DNA of 64,000 nucleotides from Ascochyta rabiei (taxonomy: Eukaryota > Ascomycota > Dothideomycetes > Pleosporales > Didymellaceae). The stretch spans positions 124,001 through 188,000 of the forward strand of contig NC_082416.1 in the NCBI RefSeq assembly GCF_004011695.2. Reading direction: 5' to 3'. The notes beneath the pieces are model-generated. The model did no database searches and had not been told where the DNA came from. It saw nothing but the letters and a program-made list of their open reading frames with translations. Of this stretch, positions 46,265 to 57,274 are shown piece after piece. The translations under genes were made by a program, and so were the position numbers. Every line of letters starts with the position of its first letter. Position 1 is the first letter of the stretch.

Positions 46265-47309
46265 CTTGTGAGACTAGTAAAATATCGAGGTGTAGATGGA
46301 TCTGGTGGTTACAGCCGAGTTTCGCGGAGGATCAGGAAGATGACGATTGAGGGGCTTTTTGCTTGTACTTACAGCCGTTGGTGGGGTAGGACGTATTCCG
46401 ATATTGAAAGCTGCTTCGTCAACCCGCCAATCGCGTCACAGCATCGGGATGTCTGCGGACGTTATTTGACGTTGTGGGACCTACTCCGTAGTGACGACGA
46501 GAATGCTCCGCCATCGACGGAATTAAGCTTCGGCGAGATTAAAAGCCGCCTTCAATCTTGCCGGTGTTGGCCGCAGTCCGTTCTACCGACTGATACTGTG
46601 GACGAGTCCGTTCTATCTTAGTGCACCGGCCGCTTGAGGGCTGAACTGTAACTTGCTGAATGAGGGTGGGTTCCGGGTTCTTATGCTTTAGATGCCTGAT
46701 GCCCGCGTCCTGTAGTTTAACAAGTGCATTGATACACGAAGAACAACACTGCGACACCGAAGGTCAGACGACTGAACCACGCAAAAGGGTACTCTTCCGT
46801 AGGTTGAGAAGAGACCAGCTGAAGCCCTGACACTAGATTTCAATGCCGCGGCCCTTAAGGTGCTGCTAAGAGCCACCAGTCCAGCATAATTTGGACACGC
46901 GTGTTATCTCGTTCGTCAGCGATGAAGACTGGCCACTCGTTGCCGCGTATGCCATGAAGTTGTGTCCAGATATGAGGTCGGTGTTGGATGAATAGTGGCG
47001 GGGAAAATTCGTTGGTGGCAGGTGTAGTGTGAGCCGACTGAGGCATGATTCCAGAGTGTTACGCACGACCTCAACAGTCGAATGGTTCGCTCGTCCCAGG
47101 TAATTGAACAGAGGATAGCAATGTTTGGCCTGAGAGAACTGGCGTGTTGTCTTCTGGAGATACTTTGTGATGTGACCATTTGCCCGTGCATTTATTGTCA
47201 CCACTCAAGACACTTTCTCATTGAACAGGGTCCATGTTCCACGGATTGTGGATGTCGATCCTGCTGCACACCTTACCAATCATCCCAGGCCGACGACAGC
47301 GATTCACGA
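46265..47309. other. Intergenic, no gene seen
   Basis: Hydrolase promoter at the left edge. No conserved frame, tRNA or repeat recognised in the remainder. Confidence 0.35.
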
Positions 47310-49042
47310 TCACAACTTTGCTAAACGTGAACGCGGCATCACCCACTGCTGCACTTCCGGGCACGTCTCATAGTCAGATGGAAAGAAGGGCGGACCCAAG
47401 ACCTTCTTCTGTACCTTGTCGGTTGCTGCCTTTGGGAGCTTGCCCGGAGCAATGCGAAGCAGCGACGGCAGCTTGTACCCTGAAAGCCTGTCGCGCAAGT
47501 CCCTCCGTACATCCTCGATAGTGATTATGTAATCAGCGTCTCCATAAATTTTGAGGAACGAATCTGTCAGGTCTTCTTCCTGCAGCGCGACAAAGGCCGC
47601 AACACGTTGTCCAAATTCCTCATCAGCGACACCGACTACCATAGCTTCAGAAACGTGCGGCAACCCTAGTAGCTCGCGCTCGATGTCCAGGGCCGAGATC
47701 TTGCAGTCTCCAGATTTGATGATATCCAAGGATGCCCTACCAACTATGTAATAGTAACCACCTTCTTTGCGCACTATGTCGCCAGTCCGGAAGTATCCAT
47801 CGTCATCGTGTGCTTTTGCAGTGGCTTCTGGGTCTTGCAAATACTTGGAAAACATATGCTGGTGTTATCAGTGGAAGCCGAACTGCAAAGTCGCACGCAA
47901 ACCTACCGGAGATTTCACCAATACTTCGCCCTCATCGCCATCTGGCAGCTTGACGTCGATGCCGCTCACAGCCTGACCCACGGAGCCATCAGGGACGTTC
48001 TTGTCATCCAGACGGACTTTGAAGATGGCTTCAAACTCTGTTGCACCGTATCTCTGAATTGTCTTCTTCTGCATGAGAGCCGACCAGAAGTCGTTAAACG
48101 GCTGTGGTAACGCTGATGTCCCGCAAAGGCACGCACGGAATTGTCGTGCACCAGCTGTTTACTTTGCCAGTTCTTGCGAAGTTAGCTTGGCCAGGGAACG
48201 TTGGTAGTGTCGCCGCATCCGCATGTATATGGTTGGAACCCCCGAGAAAAAGTCAGCCGGCGGCTAGGATTGGTTGCGCCATGCTTCCACCGCTCCCACA
48301 TACAGACCTTGTCGAAACCACCACTACGAAACTCGATACGACTTCCAGACATGAGGAAAGAGAAAAAATCAATTCCGACTCCTGCTGCATGATGGACGGA
48401 GAGGACGTGTGGTTTGACATCATCTTCAGCAAGTCTGTAATGGTCCGCGATGGACAGCGCGCAGTCGAAGACAAATGACCTTTGCATAATAGCACCCTTA
48501 GGAGGGCCGGTGGTGCCGCTAGTGAAGATGACGACCCCAGGTGCGTTTTCCTCTAGGGCGCGATCTGAGGATATCAAGAGGGCCGAAGGAAACAGCCTTG
48601 GTGCGTATGTACATGAGCCAATGGGGACTCCTCGAAAATGCTCGTTACTTGTCGATGTAATCCTTTTCTCCAGCTCACAGCACTTTCTAAGATCCAGTGA
48701 GCTGACAAGAGCCAGCGCGGCTTGAGCTTTCTCGACGAAGTATGCTGCCTCCTCTACCGGCAGTGCAGGCATTGTAAGCACAGCTGCTGCACCCATTGCA
48801 AGCACCGCCAGCATGGCAACAGTGTACTCGTAGCCACCAGCTGCTACGGTTGCGATATAAACCTCGCCTCTTTGGTTCAACGTCTCGAGAGATGCCGCAT
48901 CAAGCGTGTTCAACGTCGTCTCCCGCAACGCCAACACGTCCGAGAGCAGTTCCAGGTCAGTTCTCTGATGCTCGGATCGCACATCATCGATTGCAATGTG
49001 AGCAGGCGTCCGACTGGCGTACCTCAACAATCGACTGAACAA
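47310..49042 (-). pseudogene. Decayed acyl-CoA synthetase (ACSF3/malonyl-CoA synthetase-like)
   Basis: An ANL-superfamily enzyme would activate a carboxylate with ATP and load CoA. The P-loop FTSGTTGPPKG is intact, as are YGATEFEAIFKVRLD and GYFRTGDIV. An intron lies at 47859-47906. Damage is plain. One T is missing from a T-run (minus strand, around 48246-48251), where LTFFSGVPTIYM is expected. A TAA at 48159-48161 stands where Tyr is expected before TAGARQFRAC. The core SGGYKIS reads SGDCKIS, and the C-terminal Gly of the P-x4-GK motif reads Asp. No ATG opens the first exon at 49042. The closest pattern is the ACSF3-like group. Confidence 0.8.
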
Positions 49043-51485
49043 AGGCTGTCGAACTCAGCAGGGCGATGACATAATTGCGACGAACACTCACGGTATTGGG
49101 GAGTACGTTGTGACCACTGTGCTTTGGCACCATAAACGAGCGGTCCTCCCGCCATCCTTGTGTGTGATCAATGTCGAACAGCCACCAGCCTACAGGAAAT
49201 CTGCACCAACTAGCGTTTTGGAACGTATAAAGTTTGTCATCACATCACGCCGTATGTGGGCATACGGATGTCGAATCGATTTAAAGTTTCGCCCAGTTTA
49301 ATGGTAAATGTCGGTATCTTGTGACGAAGCTCTCGACGCCGACGGGTTTCCGAACAGCTACCCCGCAGCCATTACTCGCTCCCGGCGCTAGCGGGCGCAG
49401 GGCCGCAAACAACACCGTCACCTGTGTGCAATTGACCACATCAACCGTCGTCAATTTTTTCAGAAGCATCAAATTATGCTGCCAACACTCTACTATCTCG
49501 GCTGTTACATGACAGCCTTGGTCAAGGGATCGCCAATGTACACGAAGAACTAGCAAACGCTTTTCACTCACAGTGCAGCTACACATATTTGCAATGCACG
49601 TGCGAAGAAGCTGGGTAGCATCGCAGATTTCCAAGTCCAAATTCAGGCAATGCTGACTCTACCTGGTACGACTGAGTATCTCCAAAATGCCTTCGTATGT
49701 TACTATCGTTATTCCAGCGAACGTCACCAAGTGACACAAGGTTGGACCAAGCAACCTCACGATGCATCTTTGAGAGCGGCCTACGGTTGCAGAATTCCAG
49801 AAGAATCAGAAGAACGAATAAGCCGGGACCGGTGAACAGAGGAGATAAGCCCTCTACCAGTTACTGCGGTCCGCAGCTGGGGGTCTGTCCACCGTCTCAT
49901 CCGCATGGTCCCCGGAAGCACGGAGGAAATTCCAGCCACTTATGTTTTGCGGATTGTGCCAGAGGCCCGAACATGTCCTTTTTGCATTCCTTGGACGGTT
50001 TCCATATCAGGAACCATGCACTGTCGCGCTCCTACGCCTGTGCCTCGAGCACACATGCATACAGGACAGAGCGCCTGCATGTGGCGAGCAAACGAGTCCC
50101 CTACAACAAGTCTGACGGCTTGCAGACATGCACTAAGGCTGGTATACTGCTCATTGGACTTGTAAAGTTGCACGAGACACCCATGCGCTACGTGGCGCTT
50201 ACTCTTGTTGAGTCACGATCACAATTCTCTTCATACGGCGCCCACCACCCGGCACGTGTTCTTGGGCGACATGCTCGAATTTCCTGTTGTTCTATCGGTG
50301 TTGTGCTGGCAAAACAACGGCCCTCGGCCCAAGCTCACGAACTCCACTTGCGACGTGTCTGTCTGTTGCGCGTCCACCGATGACGCATATTTGCTTACGA
50401 TGTGGTCCATGTTCTCCAAAGACGGTCACAATGCTCACCGCTACGCAACGGCTGTGCTGTTTTAGATTGTGCAGAATCCACATTTGATTGTGTTGTATTC
50501 GTTTCAGATGCTGCTGAAGATAGACGCTTTCCAAGCACCTGGACGGTGGTAAGCACGAAGCGCGACATGTGTGCCTATTGTCCGGGATGTTGGTCAGTAC
50601 GCGCTCGCTGCGCGATGGGCAACACGGCATCTATGTGTGGTGACGGACAGTAGCTTCGCCTCATTAGTCGCTCTGTCGCTGGCCAATACAATCAGCTGCT
50701 TGGCGTGACAGGCCCTGCATTCATATTCCAAACTCTGCCCCAGCATGCCGCGCCGAATCCAATCGATGGACGTCAGCCTAGCCAAGAAGCAGACGGGGCA
50801 AACAAAAGGACTATTGCTGCATTGCTTTGTCCTTCCCCGAACTTGCGCAGTGGCCTACGCGGAGGAGACTGTGTGTATCTCAAGTGCCCGTCACTCCGTC
50901 CCGTGGCAACGGTCGATGCTCAGTGGGCAGCCGAAATTGATCATGCCCTTGCCCTTTGGATCCAGCCTGGTGGAGACGCAAGTTGAACGATCCCACAGGC
51001 GGAAGCACATCGCCCGCATCCGCAACGTTTTGCTCAGGAACGATTGAATCGTAGGGCGGACGGGGAAGACGGGCGCTCGACGTTGAGCGCCGGGTGTGAC
51101 CCTGGAGCCCCTGTCTGGACGAAGCTTGCACGGGGATGCGGCTTGAGGCCCGGTCATGGCACCGCCATGGCACAGAATTGGAATAGTGACCATCGTTAGC
51201 GCGATCGGGCCGTATGCCAAACGTCTCGGTCAACGCGGCCTAGCCGTCACACAGGCTCGACAAAGGGACCTTGCGGTGACAGCTCTCATGATGTTTCTTG
51301 CGTGTTTGTTGCCCCTTCACCGCAAGGTCTCATTGTCGAGCCCCCGCAAATCCACGGTATGTGTGACTGTTCTCCCTCTTGGTATATATACTAACGGCGG
51401 CAGGCCCCGGATATGTCCATAGTCCTCGTTCTGACAACGCGCAATCTTGACGCTAGTATAGTATATTGTCGTGAATCGTAACAGC
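49043..51485. other. 2.4-kb stretch without a supported gene
   Basis: Composition is gene-like and many short frames exist on both strands, but none shows a domain, a signal peptide with a plausible mature protein, or a coherent exon chain. The right edge is the promoter of the acyltransferase. Possible non-coding RNA cannot be excluded from sequence. Confidence 0.35.
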
Positions 51486-53275
51486 ATGATCGTCAAATCA
51501 GAATCCCCACCTGCCGAGGACGTCAAGTCGTTCCACCTTTCCTTCTTGGACCAGAACGCAGTTCGAGTGTACACCCAAACCTTGTGCATATTTCCAGTGG
51601 GTGTCGTCTTCGTCTTTACGTGGAGCAACAACTGATCAGGTCTGTGCAGTTCCCCGATCAGAACCATGCCGAGACCGCCATTCGAGCTCTCGACGATGGG
51701 CTACGCCTGACCCTCCAGAAGTTCCCGTTCCTCGCTGGCATCCTCAGTCTCGCTGGTGATGGCTCAGGAAGATTGCAGCTCCAGTATCCTGTTGACGTCA
51801 CGGATCGTGGCATGACGAAGGGCCTGTTCGCGGCTAAGCAAATCCTCTCAGACGACTTCCCTCACCCTTACGAGACACTCAAAAAGGCCGGCATGCCACC
51901 GAGCGCGTTCAAGAGTGCCACGTTTCTGCCAGACGACTTCGCAAACTGGGAAGGGGTTCCCGCTACTGGCGAAGGTCTTTGCGACTTTGAGATCAGCGAC
52001 GTCCCTGTCATGAGGATTCAGGCATGCTTCATTCCAGGCGGGCTCGTCTTGAGCGTTTACGTCCACCACAGTGTGCTGGACTTTCATGGTATCTCGACCT
52101 TTTGGGAATGTTTCGCCGCAAACGTCTCTCATGTCGCACGCACGCGTGGTTCCAGAGATATGGATCTAGGTAACCTCTAGCACTGGCCCCGACTATCATT
52201 TGGCTAACCTCATTAGTACCTCTAAGTATAGCCGACTATCAGTCGTCGCTACGCGCGAAGCTCGATAAACGCGTGTCTTGCAACAGAGCACAACGTCTAA
52301 CAGCAGACTGCTACTGCGACGGTACTTTACAGTACAAGAAGACATTACCAGACAGTACACGGTGCACGCAACGACTCTTTGTCCTGCCCGCAGCTCGCAT
52401 TCGAGGGTACCGTGAACAACTGCGCCCGCACTTCCCGGAGTCATCGCCTCCTACGCTGTGCAATGTCCTAGCTGCTCTGGTTTGGACGCACGTTACACGC
52501 GCAAGAGCAGCACGCTTGGTGGAGCACGGATATGCAGAAACTAATATTGGCATCGCCACCGACCTTCGCATGCGATGGCAGCCTCCGGTTGGTGCAGACT
52601 TTACAGGTAACTGCGCCTTGTTCTCCAAAAGCACAGCCGAGATCTCAGATCTGACAGCGGAAGAATGGTGAGTTTGCTTTTGTCCTGCATCTGTCGACCC
52701 TTGCACCTCACCTGCATGCCTGCACGATGATCACAGTCTAGCCCTTACGCTATCCCGATATGTCATAGATGCCAAACTGACCAACAATGCAGTGTAACCA
52801 ACACGACCATTCTTCACGTCATCCGGAAGATCAAAAACACCATAATGAGTGTCAACAACGACTGGATCGACCGGCATTTTGCCTTCTTCAAGGGCCTTGA
52901 AGAGATCAAGGACACAGAATGTGCTCTGGCTCTAAAGTTTGGGTCTGACTGCTACATTGTATGTCAAGTAAGCCGAGTAGCTGCGCATAAAGCTGACAGC
53001 AACAGACCTCGTGGCTCAATTTCGGTGCCGACTACCGCTGGGGCATTCCCGGCACAGACTTGGCCGAAGACTCCCTCGGAGGCCGACCTGAGTTCATTAG
53101 GCGAGCATATGGTCCTGGCGATGGCGGCATGATCTTCCTTCCGAGGAGGAGACATGTTGCCAACGATGCCGAAGCGCCCTTTGAGATCCTGGTCCGCCTT
53201 ACCGAAGAGGATATGGACCGCGTTTTGGAGGAAGATGGTGGCTTATGCAGCTGGTCTGAAGCTGTCGTTTTATAG
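51486..53275 (+). CDS. HXXXD-type acyltransferase (TRI101-like)
   Basis: Transfers an acyl group from CoA to a hydroxyl or amine. Five exons (51486-51596, 51650-52169, 52217-52667, 52793-52958, 53006-53275) sum to 1,518 nt, giving 505 residues. The start has FHLSFLDQNAVRVYTQ, typical of the fungal trichothecene 3-O-acetyltransferase/transferase family, followed by LQKFPFLAG. The catalytic HHSVLD lies at 176-181. A structural LNFGADYRWGIPG segment stands where the second family motif (DFGWG) falls. The end is EEDMDRVLEED. The third intron (125 nt) is long for this window. Acceptor substrate unknown; many relatives belong to secondary-metabolite or detoxification pathways. Confidence 0.87.
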
Positions 53276-53993
53276 GCTCTTTACTCGTCGGCAGACGCGG
53301 TTTGACACCGCTGTCCCTGTCGAGTAGTGTGGATGATTGGCCCTGTTGTGGCCCCTTGGGTGCCTGGCGCACCTATGTCGACGATACCCCTACGCTACAC
53401 GCGTCCTCGAGCATCATTAAACGGATATGGTTATTGGCGTTGCATCGCCACGGTTGGGCTCTAGGGATATCCTGTACAAATAGCTGGTCGGTTTCTGGGC
53501 TAACTCTGTTTTCACCTTGATGAGGTTATTGTTGGATCCTGGCGCTCCTTTACGATTGTTCCCTTAATTCCGTAACCGCTCACCTCGGCTACCCGCCAGC
53601 GGCCAGCGCTGCTTTCATTTCAATTCATGGCAATTCCTTATCACGTCCAATGTGTATCGGGCGAAATCTTACTGCTACTCACTCACTCCATCTTCGGTAG
53701 CGTGAGGAAGCGATCCGATGTTGGTGGACTTTGATTGCCGAGAATTCCCGCCATGCGCGACACCGTTCCCCGCAGCGTGAACGCGCCTCACGAATCTTGT
53801 AGCCATGAGCTGCAGTGACAAGTAGATCATCACCAACCGAGGTTTTCCATTCTCGCATGATGATGCGCCTCCACGCTACTCTAGTGAGCCATCCATCCTC
53901 ATTGCTCACCTCGGTTGTGTTCGTCAAACAGCACGCCCTTGCACGTCGCAACGCTCTGCTCAGCCCAGCTCCAGCGCAAGCGACGTGAACGCC
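53276..53993. other. Upstream region of the acyl-CoA oxidase relic, with CCTCGG boxes
   Basis: CCTCGG occurs at 53583-53588 and at 53909-53914, the latter 80 bp before the relic's ATG. CCTCGG is the established FarA/FarB fatty-acid-response motif of Aspergillus. No gene recognised here. Confidence 0.45.
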
Positions 53994-55410
53994 ATGGCCG
54001 ACTTCACCGATCACCTCAAGCCGGCTCACGACGGCACAGCGACTCTGCAGATCGAACGAGATGGCTCTGCAATCGTGGTTGATGAGCTGGCAACGCACTT
54101 GCTGTCTCGTGACGGCTTCCTGCAGCGGCAAAAGAAAGTGCTTGGAGTTTTGAGCAACGAAGGACTGTTCCAGAAAGATCAGCAGCTCAATCTATCTCGG
54201 CCGGAGCGGTATCATCTAGGGTTGTTGGCACGGGCAAAAGCAATTCAGAGGATTCTTCGCAGGGAAGACTGGGAACATGCGGACTACAGCGTGGTGGCGT
54301 ACCTGAATGACGAGATGTCGCCGTATTTTCTACACATGTCCATGTTTGGTCAGAAGATTCCTTCTGGTTATGCGACGTGGGCCTCAAGCTGACACCGCCA
54401 GTGACTACTGTCAGGGAGCAAGCCTCTGAAGAACAGGAAGCCTACTGGATGCCTAAGAATCTCAACTACGACATCATTGGCTGTTATGCCCAGACTGAGC
54501 TTGGGCATGGCAGCCACGTCCGTGGATTGGAGACTACCGCGACATGGGGCCCCAACAGCAAGGAATTTGATATTCATAGCCCCTACCTGACCGCAAGCAA
54601 GTAGTGGAACGGGTCCATGGGTCGAGCAGCCACACATGCTGTACGTCATTTTGTGACACCCCAAGGGCAGATGGTCCAGCTAATCACCACACCAGATCGT
54701 CGTCGCACAGTTACTTCTGCCTGCCCAGGACAATCCCACCGCCAACACCTCACACGGCCCGCAGACATTCTTGCTGCAGACTCGGGACACAAAAACTCAC
54801 CAGCCGCGCCCAGGCATAGCCGTAGGTGACATCGGCCCGAAATATGGCTACGCTTCCAAGGACGACGGCTACATGCTCTTTGATCACCATCGCGTCCGGA
54901 AATCAGCGAGGTTGTCGCGTTACGCAGAAGTGTCAGACCAAGTTGGGGCTTTTACACGGCGCGGGCATCCGGCTGTGGTCTACGGACCCCTGACCTACGT
55001 TCGCGGGCAGATCGTCATGTATGCACGTCTCGTACTCGTGCGCGCCGTAACTGTTGCGGTGCGGCACTGTAGCATTCGTCGCCAATTCTCTGATCGGGAT
55101 GCCAATTCACATCGTGCCGGAGAGGAAAGTGCTCGACTATCCGACGGTGCAGATCCGCCTCTTACCGTTGCTGGCCACCACCTTCGCCTTGCACTATACT
55201 GGGGGGTATCTCCATGAGCTCTATGCCGAGTCACGCTCCATGATTGGGAAAGGTGATTTTGGACCTCTCGCGGAACTGCATAGTGCATCCAGCGGTCTGA
55301 AGTCTCTGTGCACGACACTGGCAGCGGATGGCATCGAAACTTGTCTTCGCGCAATGGGCGGCCACGGCTTTGGCGGTGGGAGTGGCCTCGTCGGCTTGAA
55401 TGCTGACTAG
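53994..55410 (+). pseudogene. Truncated peroxisomal acyl-CoA oxidase paralogue
   Basis: First enzyme of peroxisomal beta-oxidation, FAD-dependent. From the ATG at 53994, LSRDGFLQRQKKVLGVLSNE and FDGF-like N-terminal words are readable. A 5' intron resembling that of the intact copy follows, then the flavin-binding CYAQTELGHGSHVRGLETT. A TAG at 54602-54604 replaces the first Trp of the SKWW motif. An indel shifts the frame before QTFLLQTRDTKT, and another separates RRQFSDRDAN from LDYPTVQIRLLPLLA. The sequence stops after MGGHGFGGGSG, lacking the last 250 or so residues and any PTS1. It is diverged from the intact gene at 60836, so this is an old duplicate. Confidence 0.87.
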
Positions 55411-55520
55411 CTTTCGAAGCCCAGTGTGGAAGTTTTTTTTTGTTGCTTCTTCTGATTAACATACATTGCGTTGTGTCTTGAGTGCGTCCTCGATATCAGA
55501 CAGACTAGCAGACGAACGAC

Positions 55521-56803
55521 ATCGTGGACCCTGACAACGCGAATGGGAAGCTCCGCAAGACGCCGCAGTATGCCATGTACCAGCAGCGGAATTTCTGGAA
55601 GAGCAACGAGGGGGAAAATCCGCAGTTTGATACGGGTCCGTCTGCATGGCTGTCCCATGCGTTCCCTGCGTTGGTGGGCAGCAAGGAAGCTAACCTGTGC
55701 AATAGATCCAGGCCAGCTGGAAGAGCAGGCCAAAGCCAAACTGACGCAAAACGGCTGGTTCTACGCCTCTTCCAACGCGGGACAATCGCACACGCACACG
55801 GCCAACCGACAGGCCTTCTACCTGCACCGCATCATTCCGCGCATGCTCGTCGACACGCGAACCTCCCTCTTCGGCCACCATGTCAACGCCCCGATCGGCT
55901 TCGCGCCGGTCGGCATCAACAAAATCTACCACCCGGCCGGCGAGCTGCCCGTTGCGCGCGCCGCAGGCGGACTGGTGCTGCCGTAAGCACTGTCGACGGC
56001 GGGATCGCAGTGCGCTTCTTCCAACTGTACCTGCCGCACGAGACGTGGCAGCTGGGGTGGCGCCACGATGATATCGCGACGAGCAATTAAGCATTTTACC
56101 ACAGCATGGGCGCAGATTTAGGACTTAGTGATCCCGTCTTCCAGCAGCGGCTGAAGGAGAGGGTGATCGATCCTGTGACGCAGCCAAACCAGGCCGGTGC
56201 GCTGTGGATCGATAACGTCTGGCATGGACGCGCACACACGTGTGAGAAAGCCGTGTGGGCTACAGAGCTGTGGAAAGAGCTGTCAGGCGGGAAACCGTTC
56301 CGTCTCAGAGACGTCCAGAGCGTCGAGGATGCAAGGAAATGCGATGCGTCGAGTGTGGATTCGATGGGATCGTTGGGTCGAACCATGCTGGGCGACAGGT
56401 AGATGGCGCGGTTGCGAGTCTCGATGCGCTGGAGAAGATTGTGGATGGTGAGTCTTCGTATCTACACAGCACAAGTGCGAAACAGTCACTGACAGTGCGA
56501 ACAGCCGTTGGCAACAGAACCTACATCGTGTACGACTCGGGCGTGCGCTTCGCCTCTGACGTGTTCAAGGCGCTCGCGCTCGGTGCACAGTTCGTCTTCG
56601 TCGGTCGTCTGTGGATCTGGGGCCTGAGCATCATGGGTGAGACGGGCGTGGACCACGTGATACGCGCGCTGCTTGCTGATCTAGATATCCTCATGAACGT
56701 CGCCGGCTTCACGTCGTTTGACGAGATCAAGAAGGCGGGCAGGGCGGCGCTGGAGAGCGGGGACAAGAACTACCCGCTGTTGCCGTTTCCGAGCAAGCTG
56801 TGA
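55521..56803 (+). pseudogene. FMN-dependent 2-hydroxyacid oxidase/lactate dehydrogenase relic
   Basis: Members oxidise lactate or glycolate with FMN. Readable parts are KTPQYAMYQQRNF, then DPGQLEEQAKAKLTQNGWFY, APIGFAPVGINKIYHPAGE, LSTAGSQ, TWQLGWRHDDIATSN, GADLGLSDPVFQ, FDGIVGSNHAGRQVDG (the FMN/substrate His region) and DSGVRFASDVFKALALGA. The end is PFPSKL, a peroxisomal PTS1. Breaks are an intron junction out of phase near 55700, TAA at 55984-55986, a deletion in the middle, TAA at 56088-56090, and a five-base duplication (ATGCGATGCG, 56339-56348) that shifts the frame. An intron-like gap lies near 56446-56505. Not functional. Confidence 0.82.
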
Positions 56804-56880
56804 GCTGTACGTGGTGAAGGAGTGAGCATGGGCTGCAGATCTAGTGGAAATGCATGTTGTCGCTGGGCATGGGCGCGTGT

Positions 56881-57051
56881 GCGTCATGAGTGGTCGTGTG
56901 AATCATGAGGAGTGTTGTGAGTCATGAGGAGTGTTGTGAGTCATGAGGAGTGTTGTGAATCATGAGGAGTCGTGTGAATCATCAGGACTCGTGTGAGTCA
57001 TGAGGAGTCGTGTGAATCATGAGGAGTTGTGTGAATCATGAGTAGTCGTGG
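56881..57051. repeat. 19-bp minisatellite, nine copies
   Basis: Consensus GARTCATGAGGAGTNGTGT repeats nine times head-to-tail with few substitutions, directly after the 2-hydroxyacid oxidase relic. TGANTCA-like words recur in every unit. No coding function seen. 57052-57274 is spacer. Confidence 0.85.
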
Positions 57052-57274
57052 CGAGGAGACTTCCCACACGGCATCACCAACATCGAGGAACAAGCTAGGC
57101 AAGAGGTGAATCAGAAGGATAGTAAGCTAGGATGGCGACAGAATACGACGCCAGGTATCTTTGATCGTAACTTTGCAGCGTTCTCTTCGTGCCCTCGTCC
57201 AACGCACTGCAACAAACATGCCACCCGCAATCATGATAGGGAAGACACTACTTGGGACCGTCTCGTCGTAGCAC

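Noticed and set aside
10219..56090. TAA reassigned to tyrosine
   Set aside because: The BBE oxidase ends at TAA exactly where the family ends, and many Tyr codons in intact genes are TAC/TAT; most affected genes have other damage.
56881..57051. CRISPR-like array
   Set aside because: Contiguous 19-bp tandem units without spacers in a eukaryotic genome: a minisatellite.
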